Positions 9,085-17,066 are shown, counted from the first letter of the stretch. The stretch: DNA of 64,000 bases from Paenibacillus sp. BK033 (GCF_004345425.1 NZ_SLVP01000003.1:469975-533974); one strand, 5' to 3'. Numbers and translations are program-made. Notes: generated by a model not told the origin, from the letters alone.

Positions 9085-9203
9085 GAATCCTTACATATGG
9101 CCAACAGCTCTGGCCATTGGGCAGCCATTCTTTAAGCCCCATGCTTACGATGCAAGAATGCCTGCATGGCCAACAGCTCTGGCCATTGGGCAGCCATTCT
9201 TTT
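9085..9203 (-). repeat. Pre-SD hairpin repeat, two copies, upstream of hisJ-like gene
   Basis: A 37-bp direct repeat (9097-9133 and 9166-9202) begins ATGGCCAACAGCTCTGGCC and ends CAGCCATTCTTT. Each forms a hairpin with GGCC-loop-GGCC at the tip and AGAATGCC / GGCAGCCATTCTT at the base. The linker (9141-9150) is ATGCTTACGA, the reverse complement of the TCGTAAGCAT linker in the uvrC and oppB copies, hence minus orientation here. The second hairpin ends in TTTTTAGGAGG, the ribosome site of the next gene. Confidence 0.75.
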
Positions 9204-9218
9204 TAGGAGGAATTCATC

Positions 9219-10028
9219 ATGAAATTCGATTTGCATACCCATCACGAACGTTGCGGCCATGCCGACGGCATGATCGAAGATTACATTATTGCCGCGCTTG
9301 ACGCAGGCCTTGAAGTCATTGGCATCTCCGACCATTCGCCGTATTTCGGCAGCGAGCAGGATCAGCCTTTTCCCGGCATCGCTATGGCCCGAAGCGATTT
9401 TCAGAGCTATGTAGACGAGGTTCTCCGCCTGAAAGAGAAATATAAAGACCGCATTGAAGTGCTGCTTGGCATGGAGTCGGATTTCTTCCCCAAACACGCC
9501 GAAACCTATAGGGATGCTTATCGCAATGTCCCGTTTGACTACTTGATTGGCTCGGTCCATCAGGTCAGCGGTGTGAGCATCTTTAACCGCAACCGTTGGA
9601 AAGGCTTGTCCGAGGAGAAGAAGATCTCGGAAAAAGTCGCGTATTACGAGCTTATCCGGCAATCCGCCCGAAGCGGCATGTTCGACATACTCGGTCATAT
9701 CGATGCGATGAAGGGCTATTACCCGGCCTTCTCCGATATTCCGGCCAATGACGTAGTTGATGATACGCTTCGAGTTATCGCCAAGTGCGATGTCGCCATT
9801 GAGATCAATACGTCCGGCGGCACCAAGGATGTTGGCGGCTGGTACCCTTCCGATGCGATTCTAGAGAGAGCGCTTCATTTTGGAGTAAATGTCACGTTTG
9901 GCTCCGATGCCCATAAACCAAGCCGTATAGGCGAGGATTTCGAGCGGGTACGCAAGCGCCTGAAGGAAATCGGTTTCTCGCAGTGGGTATTCTACCGCAA
10001 ACGCCAGCAAATCATTGTTCCACTGTAG
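9219..10028 (+). CDS. hisJ: Histidinol-phosphatase, PHP family
   Basis: A 269-residue metal-dependent phosphatase with a PHP (polymerase and histidinol phosphatase) fold, expected to convert histidinol phosphate to histidinol. Metal-ligand motifs seen in order: HTHH (residues 6-9), ISDHSPYF near 37, LGMESDFF near 84, GSVHQ near 111, LGHID near 159 and GSDAHKP near 227. The ribosome site is AGGAGG, 8 nt before the ATG, contributed by the end of the upstream repeat. No other histidine genes are nearby, so a different phosphoester substrate cannot be excluded. A strong terminator follows. Confidence 0.85.
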   Translation: MKFDLHTHHERCGHADGMIEDYIIAALDAGLEVIGISDHSPYFGSEQDQPFPGIAMARSDFQSYVDEVLRLKEKYKDRIEVLLGMESDFFPKHAETYRDAYRNVPFDYLIGSVHQVSGVSIFNRNRWKGLSEEKKISEKVAYYELIRQSARSGMFDILGHIDAMKGYYPAFSDIPANDVVDDTLRVIAKCDVAIEINTSGGTKDVGGWYPSDAILERALHFGVNVTFGSDAHKPSRIGEDFERVRKRLKEIGFSQWVFYRKRQQIIVPL

Positions 10029-10040
10029 TAAAAGAAATCT

Positions 10041-10069
10041 AGGCTTTGCCTTTCAGGCAAAGCCTTTTT
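10041..10069 (+). terminator. Terminator after hisJ-like gene
   Basis: AGGCTTTGCC pairs with GGCAAAGCCT around TTTCA and is followed by TTTT, 12 nt past the stop codon. Confidence 0.9.
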
Positions 10070-10089
10070 GCTGCGTTCTTTATCGGACA

Positions 10090-10123
10090 AAAAAAGTGGA
10101 CCTGTGCGCTCACAGGTCCAAAA
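10090..10123 (-). terminator. Perfect hairpin with T run on the minus strand
   Basis: GGACCTGTG and CACAGGTCC pair around CGCT. Read on the minus strand the stem is followed by a T run. No minus-strand gene ends just before it, so it may be left over from the decayed region that follows. Confidence 0.5.
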
Positions 10124-10220
10124 TCGATATATTAAAAGGGGGTCTTGTTTATTATAATAGCCTAATAATATGTTTGTACCGTAACAGAACTATTTCAATT
10201 GTGTAACAAATTCATTCCAT

Positions 10221-10444
10221 CATTTAAGCGATTACCGGATATGGCTGGCTGGAATCATTATCGGAGCAGGGTCTGCTCTTGGCAATGCTTTATTTATGAA
10301 GGCGCTGGACTATGGCCCCGCCGCCTTGACGTCCCGCTTACTAACATGAACCGCTCCATTCTCGTCTACAAGGAAAAGCTGAACCGTGCGCAATGGGCCG
10401 CTTTTGTATTGACGATCGCCGGGCTACTCATTATTCGGATTTGA
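10221..10444 (+). pseudogene. Remnant of an EamA/DMT-family transporter
   Basis: Two fragments of one membrane protein are readable in different frames. From about 10230 one frame reads YRIWLAGIIIGAGSALGNAL and FMKALDYGPAALTS, then stops. From about 10335 another frame reads LTNMNRSILV, then YKEKLNRAQWAAFV and LTIAGLLIIRI to the stop at 10444. Together they look like the C-terminal half of an EamA drug/metabolite transporter, with a frameshift near 10335 and a few codons lost between SILV and YKEK. The N-terminal half is absent. The stretch 10124-10220 before it holds no gene I can see. Confidence 0.75.
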
Positions 10445-10465
10445 ACGTTCTGCCCTTACAATGCA

Positions 10466-10508
10466 AAAAGCACCCCAGAGTCTGCCGTGCAGAACCCCGA
10501 GGTGCTTT
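10466..10508. terminator. Bidirectional terminator between EamA remnant and doxX
   Basis: AAAAGCACC and GGTGCTTTT flank an inner TCTGC-CGT-GCAGA hairpin. A and T runs on both sides allow termination of either strand. On the minus strand it serves the doxX-like gene. Confidence 0.8.
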
Positions 10509-10523
10509 TCTTAAAAACTATTA

Positions 10524-10922
10524 TTATTTCAGCAAAGCGTCGATCGAGAAATCGCCAGCGCCCGTGAAGGCTACGCCGAGCAGAACGGCAATCAGAACCA
10601 GGTTATATTCATAACCGTTTTGCGTAACCCAGGGACCATTGGCGCCATGAACCTTCGCAATCGCTACAATCATGGTAAGGATCAGCAATGCCGCTCCTAC
10701 TTCCACCCACAGCCCCGCTCCGAACAATACGCCGCCTACAACCTCGGACAAGCCTGCGCCGGCTGCCATCCATACGCCGGGTTTCAATCCGATCGATTCC
10801 AGCCAACCGCCCGTGCCTTTCAGACCGTAACCGCCGAACCATCCGAACAGCTTCTGCGCGCCGTGTCCAATCATCAATAAACCAATAATAACCCGAATGA
10901 TCAACAAGCCAGTATCCAACAT
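10524..10922 (-). CDS. DoxX-family membrane protein
   Basis: A 132-residue protein with four hydrophobic segments. Family features seen: RVIIGLLMIGHGAQKLFGWF at the N-terminus, then a Gly-rich loop (YGLKGTGGWLESIGLKPG). Bacillus relatives (CatD, MhqP) belong to quinone and electrophile stress operons controlled by YodB/HxlR-type repressors. Here an HxlR-family gene is divergently encoded next door, which supports the same role. The substrate or partner is unknown. Confidence 0.85.
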   Translation of the reverse strand: MLDTGLLIIRVIIGLLMIGHGAQKLFGWFGGYGLKGTGGWLESIGLKPGVWMAAGAGLSEVVGGVLFGAGLWVEVGAALLILTMIVAIAKVHGANGPWVTQNGYEYNLVLIAVLLGVAFTGAGDFSIDALLK

Positions 10923-10984
10923 TTAAAACCTCTCCCTTTATCTATTTTCTCGTTAATTGAGCGGCCGCTCTCTTTGATGCAATC

Positions 10985-11014
10985 ATCATAATGTATGTTA
11001 CTTACTTAAGTCAA
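10985..11014 (-). promoter_or_regulatory. doxX promoter
   Basis: Minus strand TTGACT (11014-11009), an 18-nt spacer and TATGAT (10990-10985), giving a leader of about 55 nt. The -35 lies inside the palindrome at 10998-11018. Confidence 0.6.
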
Positions 11015-11018
11015 GTAA
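10998..11018. promoter_or_regulatory. Candidate HxlR-type operator
   Basis: A 21-bp imperfect palindrome, TTACTT-N9-AAGTAA with a TTAAGT-type centre, over the doxX -35. HxlR/YodB repressors bind dyads in such divergent regions. Binding here would block doxX transcription. Assignment is by position only. Confidence 0.5.
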
Positions 11019-11118
11019 ATATATTAAAATTAGCAAATACCCAAATTTGGCTGCGCTAACGAACTTACTTTTCCTTAGAACATATGCTACAATATAGGTA
11101 GAAAAAGGGGTGATCGCG

Positions 11119-11427
11119 TTGGATTATTCAACTATGTGCCCAAAGTATGAAGCTGCGGCCGACATTCTTGGTAAGAAGTGGACAGGGCTTATCATCCGGG
11201 TTATGCTTGGCGGACCTAAACGGTTCAAGGAAATTAAAGAGCAGATCCCCGAGATGAGCGACAAAATGTTAACGGATCGGATAAAGGAACTAGAGAGTCA
11301 GAGCATTGTAAAACGAACTGTCTATCCTGAAATGCCTGTTCGAATCGAATATGAGTTAACGCCGAAGGGTCGCGAGCTCCAGCCCGTGATCGAGTCGATT
11401 CAAAGCTGGGGCGAGCAATGGATGTAA
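11119..11427 (+). CDS. HxlR-family (YodB-like) transcriptional regulator
   Basis: A winged-helix repressor of 102 residues starting from TTG at 11119. The alternative GTG at 11110 overlaps the ribosome site AAAGGGGTGAT and is unlikely. The sequence is close to Bacillus YodB as I remember it: TMCPKYEAAADILGKKW, then GPKRFKEIKEQIP and YELTPKGREL. The single N-terminal Cys (C7) matches the redox/electrophile-sensing Cys6 of YodB. It likely represses the divergent doxX gene through the palindrome between them and senses quinones or similar electrophiles. An extended -10 (TGCTACAAT) lies about 20 nt upstream of the ribosome site. Confidence 0.85.
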   Translation: MDYSTMCPKYEAAADILGKKWTGLIIRVMLGGPKRFKEIKEQIPEMSDKMLTDRIKELESQSIVKRTVYPEMPVRIEYELTPKGRELQPVIESIQSWGEQWM

Positions 11428-11433
11428 CGCCGT

Positions 11434-11496
11434 CAAACAAAAAAGCTGTGCCGGACTAGGATATCACTATCCCGTCCCGCGCAGCTTTTTTGTTTG
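11434..11496. terminator. Bidirectional terminator after hxlR gene
   Basis: A long hairpin whose base is AAACAAAAAAGCTG / CAGCTTTTTTGTTT, with a mispaired GC-rich middle. A and T runs on both sides. Confidence 0.8.
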
Positions 11497-11525
11497 AGTT
11501 GACTTTCAACGCTAGCTCCATTACT

Positions 11526-11548
11526 ATAATGATAATAGTTATCATTAT
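11526..11548. promoter_or_regulatory. Fur-box-like palindrome between hxlR and sdhB
   Basis: A perfect 10-3-10 inverted repeat, ATAATGATAA-TAG-TTATCATTAT, very similar to the Fur consensus. A TATAAT (11525-11530) overlaps its left arm, with TTGACT at 11499-11504, but the 20-nt spacing is poor. It lies between the 3' ends of two convergent genes, where no gene start needs it. Confidence 0.55.
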
Positions 11549-11555
11549 CAAATAG

Positions 11556-11587
11556 AAAAAAAGAAATACCCCCGCCTGCGCGGAGGG
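11556..11587 (-). terminator. sdh operon terminator
   Basis: On the minus strand CCTCCGC pairs with GCGGGGG around GCAG, followed by a stretch with seven T in a row. It lies 9 nt past the sdhB stop. Confidence 0.7.
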
Positions 11588-11595
11588 CATCCTTC

Positions 11596-12354
11596 TTAGC
11601 CAAGCCATTTTTTGAACAATTGTTTGGTAGTATCACGGTTGATTGCAGCAATCGAAGTCGTAAGCGGAATGCCTTTCGGGCACGAACGCACGCAGTTTTG
11701 CGAGTTGCCGCAGCCTTCGATGCCGCCGTCTTCCATCAGCGTCTCCAGACGTTCAGCTTTGTTCATTTCACCTGTAGGGTGAACGTTGAAGAGGCGGACC
11801 TGGGAGATTGCTTGCGGACCGATAAAGCTGTTGCGGTCGTTAACGTTCGGGCAGGCTTCCATGCAGACGCCGCAAGTCATACACTTGGACAGCTCGTAAG
11901 CCCATTGGCGCTTCTCTTCTGCCAGACGCGGGCCTGGGCCCAGATCATACGTGCCGTCGATCGGAATCCATGCTTTAACCCGTTTCAGCGCATTGAACAT
12001 GCGCTCGCGGTTAATAACAAGGTCACGCACGACAGGGAATGTGCGCATTGGCTCGAGGCGAATCGGCTGTTCCAGCTTATCGATCAGCGCGCTGCAGGCC
12101 TGACGAGGCTTGCCGTTGATGACCATCGAGCAGGCACCGCACACTTCCTCAAGGCAGTTGGATTCCCAGCATACCGGAGCCGTGTTTCCGCCATCCGCTT
12201 TTTTCGGATTACGCTGAATTTCCATTAAGCCGCTGATTACGTTCATGTTGGCGCGGTAAGGAATTTCAAACTCTTCGGTATAAGGCGCGGAGTCCGGTCC
12301 GTCTTGACGGGTAATAACGAACTTTACGGTTTTTGTTGCTGTCGTTTGAGCCAT
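11596..12354 (-). CDS. sdhB: Succinate dehydrogenase iron-sulfur subunit
   Basis: A 252-residue subunit carrying electrons from the flavin to menaquinone. Cysteine sets for three clusters are visible: CLEEVCGAC plus a later Cys for [2Fe-2S] (residues about 68-90), CMTCGVCMEACP for [4Fe-4S] (about 157-168), and CGNSQNCVRSCPKG (about 214-227) for the third cluster. Position as last gene of sdhC-sdhA-sdhB matches Bacillus. The ATG is 2 nt after the sdhA stop. A terminator follows. Confidence 0.96.
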   Translation of the reverse strand: MAQTTATKTVKFVITRQDGPDSAPYTEEFEIPYRANMNVISGLMEIQRNPKKADGGNTAPVCWESNCLEEVCGACSMVINGKPRQACSALIDKLEQPIRLEPMRTFPVVRDLVINRERMFNALKRVKAWIPIDGTYDLGPGPRLAEEKRQWAYELSKCMTCGVCMEACPNVNDRNSFIGPQAISQVRLFNVHPTGEMNKAERLETLMEDGGIEGCGNSQNCVRSCPKGIPLTTSIAAINRDTTKQLFKKWLG

Positions 12355-12356
12355 TG

Positions 12357-14114
12357 TTATTCTCCTTTCTTCTTGTTGGCTGTGTAGTCGCGTTTACGCG
12401 GTTTGATAAGGGAAGTATCGACATCCTCATACGAAATTTGCGGACCTTCAGGCGTCCAGGTCGCTTTCGTTGTTTTGAGGAAATCCTCGTCGTTACGGTC
12501 CGGGAAGTCCGGCTTGTAATGCGCGCCGCGGCTTTCGTTGCGGAGCAAAGCGCCAAGCGTCATCGCTTCGGAAAGCTCAAGCATGTTCCACAGCTGACGC
12601 GTGAACGCTACGCTGGAGTTGTTCCATTTGAGCGAGTCGTTGATATTGATGTTTTGGTAACGCTGCTTCAGCTCTTTGATCTTGTCAATGGTTTGCTGCA
12701 GCTTGTCGTTGAAGCGTACAACCGTCATGTTGTTTGTCATCCACTCGCCAAGCTCTTTGTGGATAACGTAAGCATTCTCGGTACCGTTCATGCCGAGGAT
12801 CTTGTTGTACTTGTCTTCGTGACGTTTCTTCTCGCGGTCGAATACCGATGAGGAAATGTCTTCAGACGATTTCTTAAGGCCTTTGATGTATTCAACGGCT
12901 TTAGGACCGGCAACCATGCCGCCAAAGATAGCGGACAGGAGCGAGTTCGCGCCAAGACGGTTCGCGCCGTGGTATTGGTATTCGCATTCGCCCGCCGCGA
13001 ACAGACCAGGGATGTTCGTCATTTGGTTGTAATCAACCCACATGCCGCCCATCGAGTAGTGAACCGCAGGGAAGATTTTCATCGGGATTTTGCGCGGGTC
13101 GTCGCCCATGAACTTCTCGTAAATCTCAATGATGCCGCCGAGCTTAACGTCAAGCTCCTTCGGATCTTTATGCGACAGGTCAAGGTAAACCATGTTCTCG
13201 CCGTTGATGCCAAGCTTCTCGTCAACGCAGACGCTGAAGATTTCGCGTGTTGCGATATCGCGCGGAACTAGGTTGCCGTACGCCGGATATTTCTCTTCAA
13301 GGAAGTACCAAGGCTTACCGTCTTTGTACGTCCAGATCCGGCCGCCTTCGCCGCGTGCGGATTCGGACATCAGGCGCAGCTTGTCGTCGCCAGGGATAGC
13401 CGTTGGATGGATTTGGATAAATTCGCCGTTTGCGTAATGAACGCCTTGCTGATATACAGCGGATGCAGCTGTACCCGTATTGATAACGGAGTTCGTTGTT
13501 TTACCGAAGATGATACCAGGACCGCCGGATGCGAGAATAACGGCGTCGCCGACGAAAGTATGTACTTCCATCGTGCGCAGGCTTTGCGCCGAAACACCGC
13601 GGCAGATGCCTTCGTCATCCAGTACGGCGCCAAGGAATTCCCAGTGCTCGTATTTCGTTACGAGACCGGCTGCTTCCCAGCGGCGAACTTGCTCGTCCAG
13701 GGCGTACAGCAGCTGCTGGCCGGTTGTTGCGCCCGCGAACGCCGTACGGTGATATTGCGTGCCGCCGAAACGACGGAAGTCAAGCAGACCCTCCGGCGTA
13801 CGGCTGAACATTACGCCCATTCGGTCCATCAAGTGGATAATGCCAGGCGCGGCTTCGCACATTGCTTTTACCGGAGGCTGATTCGCGAGGAAGTCGCCGC
13901 CGTAAACGGTATCGTCAAAATGCTCCCAAGGGGAGTCGCCTTCACCTTTTGTATTTACAGCGCCGTTAATGCCGCCTTGCGCGCAAACGGAATGGGAACG
14001 TTTCACCGGCACGAGGGAGAACAGTTCCACATGCACGCCCGCTTCCGCCGCTTTAACGGCTGCCATAAGGCCCGCAAGACCGCCGCCAACGACGATAATT
14101 TTATTTTTAGCCAT
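12357..14114 (-). CDS. sdhA: Succinate dehydrogenase flavoprotein subunit
   Basis: A 585-residue catalytic subunit oxidising succinate to fumarate. The N-terminal FAD motif IVVGGGLAGLMAAVKAAEAG is followed by the covalent-FAD histidine in KRSHSVCAQGG near residue 40. Substrate-site and active-site segments such as HPTAIPGDDKL and RGEGGRIW (about 235-260) and HYSMGGMWVD (about 352) are present. It lies 27 bp after sdhC with a ribosome site GGAGCGAAACG. Length and order match the Bacillus menaquinone-linked enzyme. Confidence 0.97.
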   Translation of the reverse strand: MAKNKIIVVGGGLAGLMAAVKAAEAGVHVELFSLVPVKRSHSVCAQGGINGAVNTKGEGDSPWEHFDDTVYGGDFLANQPPVKAMCEAAPGIIHLMDRMGVMFSRTPEGLLDFRRFGGTQYHRTAFAGATTGQQLLYALDEQVRRWEAAGLVTKYEHWEFLGAVLDDEGICRGVSAQSLRTMEVHTFVGDAVILASGGPGIIFGKTTNSVINTGTAASAVYQQGVHYANGEFIQIHPTAIPGDDKLRLMSESARGEGGRIWTYKDGKPWYFLEEKYPAYGNLVPRDIATREIFSVCVDEKLGINGENMVYLDLSHKDPKELDVKLGGIIEIYEKFMGDDPRKIPMKIFPAVHYSMGGMWVDYNQMTNIPGLFAAGECEYQYHGANRLGANSLLSAIFGGMVAGPKAVEYIKGLKKSSEDISSSVFDREKKRHEDKYNKILGMNGTENAYVIHKELGEWMTNNMTVVRFNDKLQQTIDKIKELKQRYQNININDSLKWNNSSVAFTRQLWNMLELSEAMTLGALLRNESRGAHYKPDFPDRNDEDFLKTTKATWTPEGPQISYEDVDTSLIKPRKRDYTANKKKGE

Positions 14115-14141
14115 AACGTTTCGCTCCTTGTCTAAATACTA

Positions 14142-14813
14142 CTAACCGATATTGGTCAATGCCAATGCGGCACTTGCCGTTTCCTTGAATTCGTCACCCA
14201 TAAATGCTACGAGGGACAGGATGAACAGCGCAGCTACAAGCACAAAGATTACCATGCAGATATTCGCCGAAACCCGTTGAGCTTTCGGGGAGACCGTAAT
14301 ACCCCAGCTGATCAGGAACGCCCAGAGGCCGTTGCTGAAGTGGAATACCGCAGCCAGAATACCGATGAGGTACAGAATGAACAAAGCAGGGCTAGTTGCA
14401 ATATTATGCATGGTCGAGCCAAGCTCTTCATGCGTTACATTGCCAAGCGCTACCTGCACGCGAGTCTCGAACACGTGCCAGATAACAAAGATAAACGTGA
14501 TTACCCCCGTTATACGCTGCAACGTAAACGCCCAGTTACGCTCATATTTGAAACGTCCCGAGTTGAGGTTCGACTGATAAGCCATATACAAACCGTAAAC
14601 ACCGTGGAACAAAATCGGCAGATAGATGCCGAAGATCTCGAGCAGCGTTACGACAGGCAGGCCGTTAATAAAATGAACCGCTCTGGTAAAGCCTTCCGGC
14701 CCGCGCTCATACGCCTGAAAATTGGCCAGGGCATGCACGATGATAAATCCACCCAGCGGAATCACCCCAAGCAGAGAGTGAAGCTTGCGCCAGTAGTACG
14801 AATTTCCTTTCAT
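14142..14813 (-). CDS. sdhC: Succinate dehydrogenase cytochrome b558 subunit
   Basis: A 223-residue membrane anchor with five hydrophobic segments, binding heme b and menaquinone. Histidines suited to heme ligation lie in the membrane segments (HSLLGVIPLGGFIIVHALANF near 12-32, FHGVYGLY near 69, FVIWHVFET near 105, FHFSNGLW near 157). First gene of sdhC-sdhA-sdhB. The ribosome site is AAAGGAGAAG. A clear sigma-A promoter lies 66 bp upstream. Confidence 0.95.
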   Translation of the reverse strand: MKGNSYYWRKLHSLLGVIPLGGFIIVHALANFQAYERGPEGFTRAVHFINGLPVVTLLEIFGIYLPILFHGVYGLYMAYQSNLNSGRFKYERNWAFTLQRITGVITFIFVIWHVFETRVQVALGNVTHEELGSTMHNIATSPALFILYLIGILAAVFHFSNGLWAFLISWGITVSPKAQRVSANICMVIFVLVAALFILSLVAFMGDEFKETASAALALTNIG

Positions 14814-14878
14814 TAATACTTCTCCTTTCCAGACTGTGGTCGCTCCATGACATTTTTACTGTTGACAAACCATTCTAC

Positions 14879-14907
14879 ATTGTACCCCCGGCTATTAAGT
14901 CCGTCAA
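14879..14907 (-). promoter_or_regulatory. sdh operon promoter
   Basis: Minus strand TTGACG (14907-14902), a 17-nt spacer and TACAAT (14884-14879). The rest of the divergent region to 15136 is AT-rich before the LysR gene, with several TATAAT-like sequences near 15090-15110, and shows no clear operator. Confidence 0.65.
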
Positions 14908-15136
14908 CAAAAGTCGACACCATTTGCGAAAGTTTCATTTCTCGACTTTTATTGAACCCCGCAAAATATTAGGACTTCGGAGCTTAGGCTTCACATTGCA
15001 TTGCGAGGGCTATGAAAATTGTGAACGTTCCGTGTATGCCACCCTTTTAATCCTACTCCTTTTGAGCTTATAATGGAATTGCATATTTATTATAATTTAT
15101 TATAACCAATTCGCATAAGCGATCGGGGAGACCAAA

Positions 15137-16015
15137 ATGATCGAAGAATTTCATATGTTTGCATCTATTGTTGAGCATTCCAGCATGAACAAGGCAGCTG
15201 CGCTGCTTAATTTGTCCCAGCCGGCTTTATCCCGCAAACTGGCCAAGCTTGAAGAAGAGATTGGCGCCAAGCTGTTCGAGCGCGTAGGCAAAAGGCTTGA
15301 ACTGACTCGCGTCGGCCAATTGACTTACGAATATGCCGTAAACCTCCGCAAGCTGCACCGCCGTTATATGGATTCCGTCGCCGAATACACCGCGGCGGGA
15401 CGTACCTCCATTACGATTGGGGCCAGCTTAACGACGCTGCAAACAACCTTACCCGATTTCATCAAGACGCTAAACGCCAGTCATCCGGAATTCGACATCA
15501 AGGCCGTAACCGGGAAAACCCACGAGATTGTCACTCTTGTCCGGGACAACAAAGCGGATATCGCCATCGTCGCCTCCATGATCGAGGACTCCCAGCTTCA
15601 TTGCGTGCCGCTGTTCGACGATCATCTGCTGCTCGTCATCCCGACCAGCGTTGCCGTTACGCATGAAGAGCCTCTTTCAATAGAAGATTTAAACGGGCTG
15701 CCGATGATCTTGTTCTCCAAAGGAACCTGGTATCGCAAGCTGACCGACGAGGTTTTCGCCAAATACCATCTTCAGCCGGATGTCAGGATGGAAATCGATT
15801 CCTTCGAGGCTATCGTCCGTCTGCTTCATACGTGCCGCGCGGCAACCTTGCTCCCGCATTCCTATATGCGCAAGCAGTTATTAGCCGACAACGAACTTGT
15901 CGTTGTCCCCATCCGCGAGCTTGAAGAAACCAAGAGAACGACTTGTCTCATCCACAACGACCCTTCCGATCTTCATCCGGCGGTCCGCAGATGGATCTCG
16001 GAGCTCAGCCAGTAA
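15137..16015 (+). CDS. LysR-family transcriptional regulator
   Basis: A 292-residue regulator: N-terminal helix-turn-helix (SMNKAAALLNLSQPALSRKL, residues 16-35) and a C-terminal effector domain. It is transcribed divergently from sdhCAB with a shared 320-bp region. LysR regulators of the citrate cycle exist in Bacillus (CcpC, CitR), so control of sdh is plausible, but no operator could be identified. The ATG follows GGGGAGACC. It may end without a terminator of its own; the region after it is occupied by repeat copy E. Confidence 0.83.
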   Translation: MIEEFHMFASIVEHSSMNKAAALLNLSQPALSRKLAKLEEEIGAKLFERVGKRLELTRVGQLTYEYAVNLRKLHRRYMDSVAEYTAAGRTSITIGASLTTLQTTLPDFIKTLNASHPEFDIKAVTGKTHEIVTLVRDNKADIAIVASMIEDSQLHCVPLFDDHLLLVIPTSVAVTHEEPLSIEDLNGLPMILFSKGTWYRKLTDEVFAKYHLQPDVRMEIDSFEAIVRLLHTCRAATLLPHSYMRKQLLADNELVVVPIRELEETKRTTCLIHNDPSDLHPAVRRWISELSQ

Positions 16016-16143
16016 AGAGGGGCGCTTTTAATCTTTTCGCACTTGTCTTTCTCTTTTGTCTTTTCTCTCTTCTCGCTCCCGCAAGGGAGGACAGTGGCTT
16101 GCGCTTTTTAGCGCTTCACTTTCCTCTTTCATTCCCTCGCGAG

Positions 16144-16319
16144 GGGGAATGGATGGGTGCGGCGCGAGGCGGGAAAGGGGTATCTCTGGAGGAGCGAAGC
16201 GTTCGCCTTTGTCACTTCCTTTGCTGCATCTATGTAAACCTGTTCAGAGCAAAGGAATGACAACAGCGGCCGGAAGAGATACCCCGTCCCGCGGAGCCAT
16301 CCCGCCCCATCCATTCCCC
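16144..16319 (-). repeat. Dispersed structured repeat, copy E (downstream of ktrA)
   Basis: The longest copy, read on the minus strand. A very long outer stem ends in GGGGAATGGATGGG (16144-16157) paired with CCCATCCATTCCCC (16306-16319) and continues inward to GGGGTATCTCT / AGAGATACCCC. The inner stem is TTGTCATTCCTTTGCT paired with AGCAAAGGAAGTGACAA. Core blocks: CCGCTG, AGGCGAACGCTTCG and CTCCTCCAG. It lies beyond the ktrA terminator in ktrA orientation. The segment 16021-16143 before it is T-rich with no gene. Confidence 0.8.
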
Positions 16320-16342
16320 ACCACCTCTGCCAGCCAGCGAGC

Positions 16343-16383
16343 AAAAAAAGGACAGAGAACGCTAACCGCGCCCACTGTCCTTA
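16343..16383 (-). terminator. ktr operon terminator
   Basis: On the minus strand AGGACAG and CTGTCCT pair around a 20-nt loop and are followed by TTTTTT, just past the ktrA stop codon. Confidence 0.75.
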
Positions 16384-16386
16384 TCA

Positions 16387-17049
16387 TCACCTGATTATGG
16401 TTTCTTCAAACTGTTCAATCTGGTCGTTTGTTCCGATCACGACCATAACGTCCTTTTCCGTCACAACATCCATAGCCGTAGGAGCAATAATAATACCGGA
16501 AGGCTTGTTAATGGCTACGATGCTGCATCCGAACCGGGCACGCAGGTTCATATCTTGAAGCGACTTGCCGTTCAGGCATTTCGGCACCGAAAGCTCCGCA
16601 ATGGTATACTCCTTCGACAGCTCGATATAATCAAGCAGATTCGGGGAGACAAGCTGATGGGCAACCCGGATGCCCATATCGCGTTCCGGATAAATAACCC
16701 GGTCGACGCCGATTTTCTCCAGCACCCGTCCATGCAGCTCGCTCATGGCTTTGGCCACAACCCGCTTCACGCCCAGGTCCTTCAATAATATAGTCGTCAG
16801 TATGCTGGCCTGGATGTCATCGCCAATCGCCACCACTCCGCAGTCAAAATTACGAACGCCTAGCGATCGCAGCGTCTCTTCGTCCGTGCAATCGGCCGAT
16901 ACCGTATAGGTCAGCACATTGCTCATCTCCTGAACGGCTTCCTCGTCCCGGTCGATTCCAAGCACCTCGTAGCCCAGCTTAATGAGCTCTCTTCCGAGAC
17001 TCGAGCCAAACCGTCCCAAGCCTACGATCACAAATTGATTGTTCTTCAT
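16387..17049 (-). CDS. ktrA: Potassium uptake regulatory subunit KtrA/KtrC (RCK)
   Basis: A 220-residue cytoplasmic ring subunit gating the Ktr potassium channel. N-terminal RCK_N Rossmann domain with GLGRFGSS (10-17) and an acidic ribose-binding end (IDRDEE near 33), then a C-terminal RCK_C domain from about residue 140. Known relatives bind ATP/ADP at the N domain and c-di-AMP at the C domain. It is cotranscribed with ktrB 17 bp upstream. The leader of the pair carries a c-di-AMP riboswitch, so c-di-AMP probably controls it both as RNA ligand and as protein ligand. Confidence 0.9.
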   Translation of the reverse strand: MKNNQFVIVGLGRFGSSLGRELIKLGYEVLGIDRDEEAVQEMSNVLTYTVSADCTDEETLRSLGVRNFDCGVVAIGDDIQASILTTILLKDLGVKRVVAKAMSELHGRVLEKIGVDRVIYPERDMGIRVAHQLVSPNLLDYIELSKEYTIAELSVPKCLNGKSLQDMNLRARFGCSIVAINKPSGIIIAPTAMDVVTEKDVMVVIGTNDQIEQFEETIIR

Positions 17050-17066
17050 TCCTGCTCCCTATTCCC

